A stretch of DNA of 17,667 nt, from NCBI GenBank assembly GCA_934663645.1, contig CAKUKR010000048.1, positions 1 through 17,667 of the forward strand, given 5' to 3'. This DNA is from an uncultured Muribaculaceae bacterium (GTDB taxonomy: Bacteria > Bacteroidota > Bacteroidia > Bacteroidales > Muribaculaceae). Positions 7,199-14,106 of this stretch are shown piece after piece. Every line of letters begins with the position of its first letter. The first letter of the stretch is position 1. Under the pieces are notes generated by a model. The model was not told where the DNA came from, made no database searches, and worked only from the letters and a program-made list of their open reading frames with translations. A program made the position numbers and the translations under genes.

Positions 7199-8883
7199 GG
7201 ATTCTGGTCGCCTTAGTCCTTGCAGTTTCAGTTGCACTGCTCGCGTCTTGTTCGCATGAAGGCGATACACTGAAGCCATTCGGCTGGAAAAGCGTAAGCC
7301 CCGAGGCAGACTCGCTGGTGCTTGCCGCTGAAATACAGCTGCTTGAAAAAGCCCCGGACGACTCTATCCGCATGACACTGGAGAATATGCGGAGACTGCG
7401 GCTGCCGGCACAGCAGGCCAAGGTAATGGATGTACGATACCGCTTTTTCCGCTCGCGGCTGCTGTCATTCACCGAGGGCAACGACTCTGCCCTCGCTGAA
7501 ATCAACAAGGCAGCTGCTATTGTTGACTCCGTCCGCTGGAAATACGACTACGTCCGGGTTTCCAGCTTCCGCAGGTTTATCACGCTGTCCGATAGCGAGA
7601 GGGCGACAAGCCTGCTCAAAGACCTCGAAGACCTGAACTACTACAAGTCGATAGGCGACAAAGCCATGGAGGCCAATACTGACCAGCTGATTTCATCATG
7701 GTACGGGGAAATCGGCTGGACAGACAAAAGCGTCCTGTTCATGGACCAGTGCGACAGCCTGTATCAGCTGCTCGGCTTCAACAAGACATACGCCCGCAAC
7801 CGTATCAACCGCGCCAACCTGTACGAGGACATGGGGATGACAGCGCAGCGCGACAGCGTAATGCAGATAATACTGCACGACAAGGCGGTGATGGACAATC
7901 CGTTGACACGCTGCCTGGCGTTGCGAAACGCATATCTGTACTCCGGCGACTTTGACGCGCTGAAAACGCTGCAGCGCGAATCCGCTGGCAACCCGGTATT
8001 CCGCAAGCTGACCAACTTCTACGAGGCGTTGCTGTCCGGAGAATACCTCGAGAGGGGGCAGCTCGACTCAGCAGCGTATTACAGCAACATGTCGGTGGAA
8101 AACGTTGGCGTAGTCACAAATTACAACCTGCGGTCGATCATCCATTTCCGCCGCTCGCAGTATTTTGAGGTAATCGGCAAGACTGACAGCGCATTGCACC
8201 AGTACAAGCTCTACATGGCGGCGTTTGACTCCGTGCTGAACAAGCGGCCATACGACCAGGCGCGGCTACAGGCAGCCCGAGAAGCAGAGGCTACGGAAAT
8301 GCGGCTCGAGCGCAACCGCCAACACAACACCGTCGTTTTCCTGTCGGTGATTCTGGTATTGCTGGCAGTGGGCGGCACGACAGTGTTCTTCATGCAACGC
8401 CGGCAGCAGCGAGCCAAACTGAAAGAGGCCCAGGCTCGCCTCAATCTGGAGCGCAACCGCCGCGAGATGATGGCGGCGATGATTTCCGTTGACGAACAGG
8501 AGAAAATGCTCGGCACGATCCACGAGGCGGTCGCGGAAATGAAAGACAAGGGCGACGGACAAGCCGCGAAACTGGAGACGCTGCTGAAGCAGCACTCGAC
8601 TATGTCAAAGGAAATCGACACGTTTCAAGACCTTTTCAAGAATGAGAACCCGCAGTTTCTCAACACATTGAAAGAGCGTTGGCCAGGACTTACGGAGAAG
8701 AACCTCAAGCTCGCGTCATACATCCGCATGGGACTCGGGCTTAAGCAGCAGGCTCGCATCATGTCGGTCTCCCCCGAATCGGTCAAGCAAGCACGGTGGC
8801 GGCTGCGCACCAAGCTCGGGCTGCCCAAGGACGTGTCGCTCGACGAGTTTCTACGCAACCTCGACACCGACTATCCAAAATAA
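7195..8883 (+). CDS. TPR-transmembrane-coiled-coil-HTH membrane regulator
   Basis: This 562-residue protein starts with a hydrophobic signal ending LLASC (possible lipobox, C19). A long alpha-helical region follows (about 35-370) with TPR-like helix pairs, for example around YFEVIGKTDSALHQYKLYM. A single transmembrane helix spans about 378-398 (VVFLSVILVLLAVGG), and a charged coiled coil follows (about 400-475). The C-terminal DNA-binding-like domain (about 484-550) contains NPQFLNTLKERWPGLTEKNL and SVSPESVKQARWRLRTKLGL, matching the LuxR/GerE-like HTH of Bacteroidetes TPR regulators. The predicted topology is TPR outside the cytoplasm and HTH inside, i.e. a one-component membrane-bound transcription factor. 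It has no kinase or receiver domain. It is the last gene of the operon, coupled by ATGA to the thioredoxin lipoprotein, and its inducer and targets are not visible. Architecture is firm; the regulatory role is inferred from family. Confidence 0.85.
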   Translation: MRILVALVLAVSVALLASCSHEGDTLKPFGWKSVSPEADSLVLAAEIQLLEKAPDDSIRMTLENMRRLRLPAQQAKVMDVRYRFFRSRLLSFTEGNDSALAEINKAAAIVDSVRWKYDYVRVSSFRRFITLSDSERATSLLKDLEDLNYYKSIGDKAMEANTDQLISSWYGEIGWTDKSVLFMDQCDSLYQLLGFNKTYARNRINRANLYEDMGMTAQRDSVMQIILHDKAVMDNPLTRCLALRNAYLYSGDFDALKTLQRESAGNPVFRKLTNFYEALLSGEYLERGQLDSAAYYSNMSVENVGVVTNYNLRSIIHFRRSQYFEVIGKTDSALHQYKLYMAAFDSVLNKRPYDQARLQAAREAEATEMRLERNRQHNTVVFLSVILVLLAVGGTTVFFMQRRQQRAKLKEAQARLNLERNRREMMAAMISVDEQEKMLGTIHEAVAEMKDKGDGQAAKLETLLKQHSTMSKEIDTFQDLFKNENPQFLNTLKERWPGLTEKNLKLASYIRMGLGLKQQARIMSVSPESVKQARWRLRTKLGLPKDVSLDEFLRNLDTDYPK

Positions 8884-8884
8884 T

Positions 8885-8914
8885 GAGGGCGCATCAATGC
8901 CATGACGCGCCCTC
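8885..8914. terminator. Bidirectional hairpin between convergent genes
   Basis: GAGGGCGC (8885-8892) pairs perfectly with GCGCCCTC (8907-8914) around a 14-nt loop, in the 55-nt gap between the stops at 8883 and 8939. On the minus strand it is followed by ATTATTTT, a usable U-rich tail. On the plus strand the tail is only moderately T-rich. It is probably shared by both convergent units. Confidence 0.7.
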
Positions 8915-8938
8915 GCATTATGAATATTGTGTATGTCG

Positions 8939-11125
8939 TTATCTGACAATCACCTTATGCGTGCTCGCCGCTGACGGCGTTGACACACGCACCATGTATA
9001 CACCTGCCGGCCATGCCGATGTGTCGATGCGGTCTGCGCTGGCAGATGCCACCTTCTGTCCGGAAACAGAGTATACCTCTACCGCCGCGCCGTCCGCACC
9101 CGCAGTGCGGATTTCGCGGCCGGCCATCCAAACCTTCACATTGTCCTCGCTGGCAGCCTCGATACCCGAAAGGGTATTGACCTTGAACGCGGGCGAAATA
9201 GTCTGACGCTGGCGGTTGCCGGCCTTGTCTGTCATCTCTATGCGCAGGTCGAACCATCCGGTCTTGCTCGTGCGGTTTACCGTTGCAAGGTTGGCAGAGT
9301 AGCAGTCGCCGAAGCCCGGCATGAAGTACAGCTCCGGAACTTTAGCCACCTCTATCGGGGAGAATGTATCCTCGCCGTAAGGAGCATACTCCACTTTCGT
9401 CTCAGCCGTCTCAAACGTATAGTGGCAGTCGCTGGCCGAATTGTAGACCCACTGGAAGTCACCGCCTGAGAAATACATCGTGCCGTCGGCGGCGTTGTCA
9501 AAGCGGTCTGTGACTTTGCCATCCTTGTCCTTGAACATCAGCATCTGGAGTGTGGGAGCAGTCCAGTCCTCGTTGCGTTCGTCGTAACTCATCTCGGTGA
9601 TGTTCTTGCCCGGAAGCCCATCGACGGTTACATTCTCATTGCGGAAAACAACATCGATTCTGCCCGGCTCGTGTCCGTTGGTCGCCCAGCCGTACAGCCA
9701 GCCGACTTCAAAATCCTTGCTTGCGGAAAGTTGCAGCTCGCCGTTGAGAGAAAAGTCCGTGACCTTGCAGTATTCGTCAGCGCTGCGCACCTCGCCGAGG
9801 CGGCCGATGTAGGACGGCACTATCACCGTCATGCTGTTCTCCCCTATCGGGTTCTTCTGCTGCATGACAACCGAAACTGGAGCAGAATCACCGTACTTCT
9901 GCTCCTTCATGTCGGACGTATATGTATATGCGGGATGTCCAGGGTATTCGAGCATGTCAGAGCCATCCGCCGGTATCTGGAATGCATAGTTGCCGCACAG
10001 TGTGTGGTTGTTGTTGACATACTCCCAACCGCCGTTGTCCGAAGGTATGGCAGGCAGCCCGAAAGTACACCAGTAACCGCCCAAGTAGCCGTTTTCATCT
10101 ACTTCGGCATACTCCACCAGGGCTGGTATGATAGCCGTATGCAAGTCAAGTCCGGGCTTGGGCGATTCTGCCGACAGCCATATTTCGCAATCCTCATCTG
10201 TACTCAGCAGGTCGCCGACTGCCAAACGGTTGTACTTGTTCAGCCACACCTGCGCACGCAGGCATTTCCGGTACTTGAACTGGTCATGCGTAGCCTCCCA
10301 CAGCGGCGAGTGTGCGAAATCTTCCTCATAGCGCACGAATGGCGCGTCATTGCGCATAACAGCCTTCTCAAGACCCTCCTGCGATGTCTCAAGCACATAG
10401 TAATTGTTGTTAGCAGTAACGCCAGTCAACGAGACGAACAGATAGTTCTTGCTGACCGGCGAGATGTACCGGCTCATCAGGTATTCGGTTTTCTCCTTTT
10501 CCTCCACTTCGCGTCCGTCATTGCCGGTGACGGCGACCATGATGCCGCCGACACCCTTGCGGTACAGCAGACACTGGTTTAGGGCATAGTCTATCGTGGC
10601 ATTGGTGCGGTCGAAAACGGGGGTGCCATCCTCCGTGAAAGTCACTATCGGCGTGACCGCCTTTGAGCCGTCGGGCAGGTAGCCCTCCACTATGACGTAC
10701 TGCGAGGCCTCCTCTGTCTTGAGGTGTATCTCGGTGTCTCCCTCTATCACCACACCCTCGCGGACGACCGACGCGCTGGATTTGCCGCTCAGCACATAGC
10801 AGTCCGCGAAAATGTCGTATGTGCCAGCCGGCACTTCAAAGTCGCAGGACTTCTCCTGCAAGATTGCATCGTCGAAATACGATTCGTTGTAGATGCAGAA
10901 ATACGGCTCGGCCTCTCCCTCTTTGAAGTCGAACTCGATATGCACCTTAAACAGCTGCCCGTCGGCCCGTGTGGGTTTGTGCATACGCGGGTTGTCGGGA
11001 ATGAAACGATGCTGGCGCTCTGCCGCCGCATCCATGGCTCTGCCTGCGACACGCTGTGCAGGGCTATGCGCCCACGCGCAGACGCTGGCAGCTGCCGCCA
11101 GGATTGCAAGTATGATTCTTGTCAT
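8939..11125 (-). CDS. Secreted protein with T9SS-type C-terminal sorting-like domain, function unknown
   Basis: This is a 728-residue exported protein. The N-terminus is a Sec signal peptide (MTRIILAILAAAASVCAWA, cleavage predicted near A19/H20). The large middle is rich in beta-prone, aromatic and acidic sequence without a catalytic motif I recognise. The last ~70 residues (about 660-728) read like a Por-secretion/T9SS type A domain: VEVYSVSGQKVA, then AWPAGVYMVRV, and the ending HKVIVR. In known systems that domain directs passage across the outer membrane and cell-surface attachment. It is a single gene with its own promoter, divergent from the DUF4494 operon and convergent with the TPR regulator. 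An in-frame ATG at 11419 is rejected: it would add 98 residues that place the signal peptide internally and would span the promoter. The signal peptide and C-terminal domain calls are good; the biological role is unknown. Confidence 0.85.
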   Translation of the reverse strand: MTRIILAILAAAASVCAWAHSPAQRVAGRAMDAAAERQHRFIPDNPRMHKPTRADGQLFKVHIEFDFKEGEAEPYFCIYNESYFDDAILQEKSCDFEVPAGTYDIFADCYVLSGKSSASVVREGVVIEGDTEIHLKTEEASQYVIVEGYLPDGSKAVTPIVTFTEDGTPVFDRTNATIDYALNQCLLYRKGVGGIMVAVTGNDGREVEEKEKTEYLMSRYISPVSKNYLFVSLTGVTANNNYYVLETSQEGLEKAVMRNDAPFVRYEEDFAHSPLWEATHDQFKYRKCLRAQVWLNKYNRLAVGDLLSTDEDCEIWLSAESPKPGLDLHTAIIPALVEYAEVDENGYLGGYWCTFGLPAIPSDNGGWEYVNNNHTLCGNYAFQIPADGSDMLEYPGHPAYTYTSDMKEQKYGDSAPVSVVMQQKNPIGENSMTVIVPSYIGRLGEVRSADEYCKVTDFSLNGELQLSASKDFEVGWLYGWATNGHEPGRIDVVFRNENVTVDGLPGKNITEMSYDERNEDWTAPTLQMLMFKDKDGKVTDRFDNAADGTMYFSGGDFQWVYNSASDCHYTFETAETKVEYAPYGEDTFSPIEVAKVPELYFMPGFGDCYSANLATVNRTSKTGWFDLRIEMTDKAGNRQRQTISPAFKVNTLSGIEAASEDNVKVWMAGREIRTAGADGAAVEVYSVSGQKVASASADRIDTSAWPAGVYMVRVSTPSAASTHKVIVR

Positions 11126-11169
11126 GATGTTGTTTTGTTTAGGGTTTGTACATGCGGAATTCCGAGGTG

Positions 11170-11201
11170 CAAATTTCCGTGTTTCCAAGTGCTTCCACAA
11201 G
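11170..11201 (-). promoter_or_regulatory. Promoter of the secreted protein gene
   Basis: On the minus strand, CTTG (11198-11201), a 20-nt spacer and GAAATTTG (11170-11177) match the Bacteroidetes pattern with one mismatch (G for T at the first -7 base). The start codon is 45 nt further on. Confidence 0.6.
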
Positions 11202-11306
11202 TTTTTCAGGTCTACAAACGGTCTACATCTCCCATAACCGGCTGATACTTCCGCAGATAATCTGTAGCTGCCATAGTTTTGCCCCAAAATATTTGTGTGA
11301 CAGCTC

Positions 11307-11337
11307 TTGGAGAAACAGCCATTTATTGCTAATTTTG
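11307..11337 (+). promoter_or_regulatory. Promoter of the DUF4494-yggS operon
   Basis: TTG (11307-11309), a 20-nt spacer and TAATTTTG (11330-11337) fit the -33/-7 consensus. Transcription is expected to start near 11344, giving a leader of about 79 nt. The 297-nt gap 11126-11422 thus holds two divergent promoters and a hairpin; I see no small ORF in it worth calling. Confidence 0.75.
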
Positions 11338-11345
11338 CAATGTAT

Positions 11346-11366
11346 GCGGCTGGGGGCGCAAGCCGC
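11346..11366 (+). other. 5'-terminal hairpin in the DUF4494 leader
   Basis: GCGGCT (11346-11351) pairs perfectly with AGCCGC (11361-11366) around a 9-nt G-rich loop. An alternative pairing of GGGGC (11353-11357 area) with GCCCC (11374-11378) is possible. The hairpin lies within a few nucleotides of the expected transcript start, where it could stabilise the mRNA 5' end. No U-tract follows, so it is not an obvious attenuator. Confidence 0.5.
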
Positions 11367-11422
11367 CGCGCATGCCCCGAATTATTAATGTAATATACAA
11401 CACCGAATAAACACCACATACT

Positions 11423-11872
11423 ATGGCATTATGGTTTGAGTGCAAAGTCCGCTACGACAAGATGCAGGAGAACGGCGCGGTCAAAAAAGTGACAGAGCCG
11501 TACCTCGTGGACGCGCTGTCATTCACAGAGGCGGAAGCCCGCATCATCGAGGAGATGAAACCTTTCATATCAGGAGAGTTCACCATCTCCGCTGTCAAGA
11601 AGACCAAAATCTCCGAAATATTCTTCGACGAGACCGGCGACCGTTATTACCTGACCAAGGTGAACTTCATCACTATCGACGACAAGGGCATCGAGAAGAA
11701 ATCCGCCACGCTGATACTCGTACAGGCCTCCGACTTCGAGGGCGCCTTGCGCCGCTTCAACGAGGGTATGAAAGACAGCGCGGCCGACTACGAGATTGCC
11801 TCGATAGCCGAAACCATGCTCATGGACGTGTACCCGGCTGACCTCTCCGGCAAGCACGCTGCACAGTCATGA
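11423..11872 (+). CDS. DUF4494 family protein
   Basis: This 149-residue soluble protein has no signal peptide or membrane segment. The start MALWFECKVRYDKMQENGAVKKVTEPYLVDALSFTEAEARI is typical of the DUF4494 family, which I know as a conserved Bacteroidetes family of unassigned function. The remaining sequence alternates beta strands (EFTISAVKKTKISEIFF, RYYLTKVNFITID) with a C-terminal helix region (DFEGALRRFNEGMKDSAADY). It has no catalytic signature. The start follows an AT-rich leader; no Shine-Dalgarno is seen, as usual here. The stop overlaps the start of the PLP-homeostasis gene (ATGA at 11869-11872), so the two are translationally coupled. That pairing suggests a link to PLP or amino-acid metabolism only by context. 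Confidence 0.9.
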   Translation: MALWFECKVRYDKMQENGAVKKVTEPYLVDALSFTEAEARIIEEMKPFISGEFTISAVKKTKISEIFFDETGDRYYLTKVNFITIDDKGIEKKSATLILVQASDFEGALRRFNEGMKDSAADYEIASIAETMLMDVYPADLSGKHAAQS

Positions 11873-12534
11873 TAGCCGACAACCTGCGGCAGCTGCGCTC
11901 CGAAATGCCAGAGGGCGTGACACTGGTAGCTGTCTCCAAGTTCCACCCCGTGGAGGCGGTGCGTGAGGCATACGACGCGGGGCAGCGCATATTCGGCGAG
12001 AGCCGCGTCCAGGAACTGCTGGCAAAACAGCCGCAGCTTCCAGACGACATACAGTGGCACTTCATCGGACACCTTCAGACCAACAAGGTGCGGCACATCA
12101 TCGGCCGCACCTCGCTCATCGAAAGCATTGACACGGAGCGGCTGCTCAGCATAGTCGATTCGGAATCCGCCCGTGCAGGTGTCACCTCACGTGTGCTGAT
12201 GCAGCTCCATGTAGCCCAGGAGGAGACGAAATTCGGCTTCTCGCCCGAGGAACTACTCGCCTATTTCCGCGACCGACGCTTTGAGAGCCTGACCAACACC
12301 CACATCTGCGGCGTAATGGGCATGGCCTCCAACACCGACGACATGGCGCGTGTCGCCGCCGACTTCGATGCCATACGCAGCGTCTATGACCAGATAATCA
12401 ACGAGGTTGCCCCCGACTTGCGAGTCTTCAACACCGTGTCGATGGGCATGAGCGGCGACTGGAGCATAGCCGTCAGCCACGGCTCGAATATGGTGCGCAT
12501 CGGCTCGGACATTTTCGGGGCAAGACAGTATTGA
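11869..12534 (+). CDS. yggS: YggS/PLPBP family pyridoxal-phosphate homeostasis protein
   Basis: This is a 221-residue cytoplasmic protein of the YggS/PROSC (PLP-binding protein) family, which has an alanine-racemase-type TIM barrel without racemase activity and buffers pyridoxal 5'-phosphate. The PLP lysine is K24 in VAVSKFHP. Other family motifs are IFGESRVQELLAK, WHFIGHLQTNKVRHI, the LMQLHVAQEETKFGF stretch, GVMGMAS, and the phosphate-binding end SMGMSGDWSIAVSHGSNMVRIGSDIFG. The length matches the family. It is the second gene of a two-gene operon, overlapping the DUF4494 stop by 4 nt. A small hairpin follows the stop. The family assignment is secure; the amino-acid pools affected in this organism cannot be inferred from the sequence. 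Confidence 0.96.
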   Translation: MIADNLRQLRSEMPEGVTLVAVSKFHPVEAVREAYDAGQRIFGESRVQELLAKQPQLPDDIQWHFIGHLQTNKVRHIIGRTSLIESIDTERLLSIVDSESARAGVTSRVLMQLHVAQEETKFGFSPEELLAYFRDRRFESLTNTHICGVMGMASNTDDMARVAADFDAIRSVYDQIINEVAPDLRVFNTVSMGMSGDWSIAVSHGSNMVRIGSDIFGARQY

Positions 12535-12543
12535 ACGGCGAAA

Positions 12544-12560
12544 ATGCTGTTTTTCAGCAT
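12544..12560 (+). terminator. Possible weak terminator hairpin after yggS
   Basis: ATGCTG (12544-12549) pairs with CAGCAT (12555-12560) around a TTTTT loop, 9 nt after the yggS stop, with AATTT following. The stem is short and the U-tract poor, so termination would be partial at best. Confidence 0.4.
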
Positions 12561-12562
12561 AA

Positions 12563-12596
12563 TTTGCCCACGCAATCAAATATTTTTGTACCTTTG
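12563..12596 (+). promoter_or_regulatory. Promoter of the MFS transporter/transketolase unit
   Basis: TACCTTTG (12589-12596) is a perfect -7 box. The best -33 candidate is TTTG at 12563-12566 with a 22-nt spacer, longer than the usual 19-21. Transcription should start near 12603, giving a leader of about 67 nt. Confidence 0.75.
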
Positions 12597-12601
12597 ATTG
12601 C
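12572..12601. promoter_or_regulatory. Perfect inverted repeat over the MFS promoter, candidate operator
   Basis: GCAATCAAA (12572-12580) and TTTGATTGC (12593-12601) form a perfect 9-bp inverted repeat with a 12-bp centre. The right arm overlaps the -7 box of the promoter, and the left arm lies in the spacer. A dimeric repressor bound there would block RNA polymerase. There is no U-tract, so a terminator role is unlikely. Which protein would bind it is unknown. Confidence 0.55.
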
Positions 12602-12669
12602 TCCATTTCGAGCCAAAGGGTTGTTATAGGAGCATAGAACAGGAATACAGGTAATATCGACTAACGAAT

Positions 12670-14010
12670 ATGGTTACTACTACAGACAAAACTTCCAGCA
12701 ATGGCAGAGGGATCGCCATAGTGGCGATGTGCTTCCTGTTTGCCATGATTTCCTTCGTCACGAACCTTGCCGCTCCCATAGGCACGATATGGAAAGGGCA
12801 TTACGAATGGGCCGGCATGGTCGGCAACCTAATGAACTTTCTAGCATACCTCGTCATGGGAATACCCGCCGGCAACCTACTCGTCAAAATCGGATACAAG
12901 AAAACCGCCCTGTGGGCCATTGCCGTCGGCTTCATCGGCATCGGCATACAGTACCTCTCGAGCATAGCGGGCGGGAGCGTGCCATTATTCTCCGTAAGCG
13001 GCGAGCCGGTGATGCTCAACTACATCATATACCTGCTCGGAGCGTTCACCTGCGGCTTCTGCGTATGCATGCTAAACACAGTCGTCAACCCGATGCTCAA
13101 CCTCCTCGGCGGAGGCGGCAACAAGGGCAACCAGCTCATACAGCTCGGAGGCTCCCTCAATTCGCTGTCGGCTACACTCACTCCTTTCGTGGTCGGCATG
13201 CTCATCGGCGCAGTGACTGACACGACCTCGATGGACGACGTTGCGCCGCTGCTTTGGATAGCAATGGGCGTATTCGCTGTCGTGTTCATAATCATCTCTT
13301 TCACCCCAATACCCGAGCCGCATCTGCGTACCGGCAAGAGCAAAGAGGCTAAAGTCCGCGACAAGTATTCCGCATGGAGCTTCCGCCACACAGTCCTCGG
13401 CGTTGTCGGCATATTCCTCTATGTCGGCATCGAAATCGGCGTTCCGGGCGTGCTGATATTCTACCTCTCCGACTCCGCAGCCTCCGGCATCACCGAGGGC
13501 GCGACTGCCGTAGCCGGCGCGGTGGCTGCCATCTACTGGCTGCTGATGCTCGTCGGCCGTCTCTCCTCGTCGCTCATCTCCGGCGCGGTCTCAAGCCGCG
13601 TGCAGCTCATGGTGACTTCTGCAACAGCGATAGTGTTCATCCTCCTCGCAATCTTCCTCCCCTCCTCCATACGCATCTCGATGCCCTCATACTCCGTGAC
13701 CGCAGGTTTCGCAATGGCGCAAGTGCCTATATCCGCACTGTTCGTCGTGCTTTGCGGACTGTGCACCTCAATCATGTGGGGCGGCATCTTTAACCTCGCT
13801 GTCGAAGGCCTCGGCAAATACACAGCCCAGGCTTCCGGCATATTCATGATGATGGTCGTCGGCGGAGGCATCATGCCCCTCATTCAGGAGAAAATAGCCT
13901 CAAGTGTCGGATACATGGCCTCCTACTGGCTCGTAATAGCCATGCTGGCATACCTGCTCTATTACGCCATCTCCGGCTCGAAAAACGTGAACAAGGACAT
14001 CCCCGTATAG
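12670..14010 (+). CDS. MFS sugar transporter, FucP/glucose-galactose type
   Basis: This 446-residue inner-membrane protein has about 12 predicted transmembrane helices. It most resembles the L-fucose:H+ symporter (FHS) subgroup of the major facilitator superfamily. Family-type motifs are NTVVNPML (136-143), a GNKGNQLIQLGGSLNSL segment (about 150-166), and LGKYTAQASGIFMMMVVGGG (about 381-400) in the second half, matching the FucP region that carries the G-K/T-x-x-S-G pattern. A long cytoplasmic loop (about 215-240, TPIPEPHLRTGKSKEAKVRDKY) separates the halves. The substrate is a sugar or sugar-like solute; fucose is not provable from sequence. It is followed 96 nt later by transketolase with no visible promoter between, suggesting cotranscription. 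The start at 12670 fits the family and the leader. Confidence 0.9.
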   Translation: MVTTTDKTSSNGRGIAIVAMCFLFAMISFVTNLAAPIGTIWKGHYEWAGMVGNLMNFLAYLVMGIPAGNLLVKIGYKKTALWAIAVGFIGIGIQYLSSIAGGSVPLFSVSGEPVMLNYIIYLLGAFTCGFCVCMLNTVVNPMLNLLGGGGNKGNQLIQLGGSLNSLSATLTPFVVGMLIGAVTDTTSMDDVAPLLWIAMGVFAVVFIIISFTPIPEPHLRTGKSKEAKVRDKYSAWSFRHTVLGVVGIFLYVGIEIGVPGVLIFYLSDSAASGITEGATAVAGAVAAIYWLLMLVGRLSSSLISGAVSSRVQLMVTSATAIVFILLAIFLPSSIRISMPSYSVTAGFAMAQVPISALFVVLCGLCTSIMWGGIFNLAVEGLGKYTAQASGIFMMMVVGGGIMPLIQEKIASSVGYMASYWLVIAMLAYLLYYAISGSKNVNKDIPV

Positions 14011-14013
14011 CCC

Positions 14014-14041
14014 TTCCGCTATACATTATATATATACGGAA
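14014..14041. repeat. Intergenic hairpin between the MFS gene and transketolase
   Basis: TTCCG (14014-14018) and CGGAA (14037-14041) pair, then TATA (14020-14023) with TATA (14033-14036) after a one-base bulge, closing a loop of CATTATATA. There is no T-run after it. It may process or stabilise the shared mRNA; intrinsic termination is not supported. Confidence 0.45.
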
Positions 14042-14106
14042 AACAACAATCTAACATAAACGGACGCTCCCGGCGGAAACACCGGCGCGGACACCTAAAC
14101 TGAAAA

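Noticed and set aside
11126..11419. A 98-residue N-terminal extension of the secreted protein
   Set aside because: It would bury the signal peptide inside the protein and would cross the predicted promoter at 11170-11201.
12544..12601. The two inverted repeats after yggS as a tandem terminator
   Set aside because: Neither has a proper U-tract, and the second overlaps a perfect -7 box, so it is better read as a candidate operator.
14043..14100. Short CCGG-N8-CCGG repeat ahead of transketolase as a regulatory hairpin
   Set aside because: The 4-bp arms are too short to separate from chance in GC-rich DNA.
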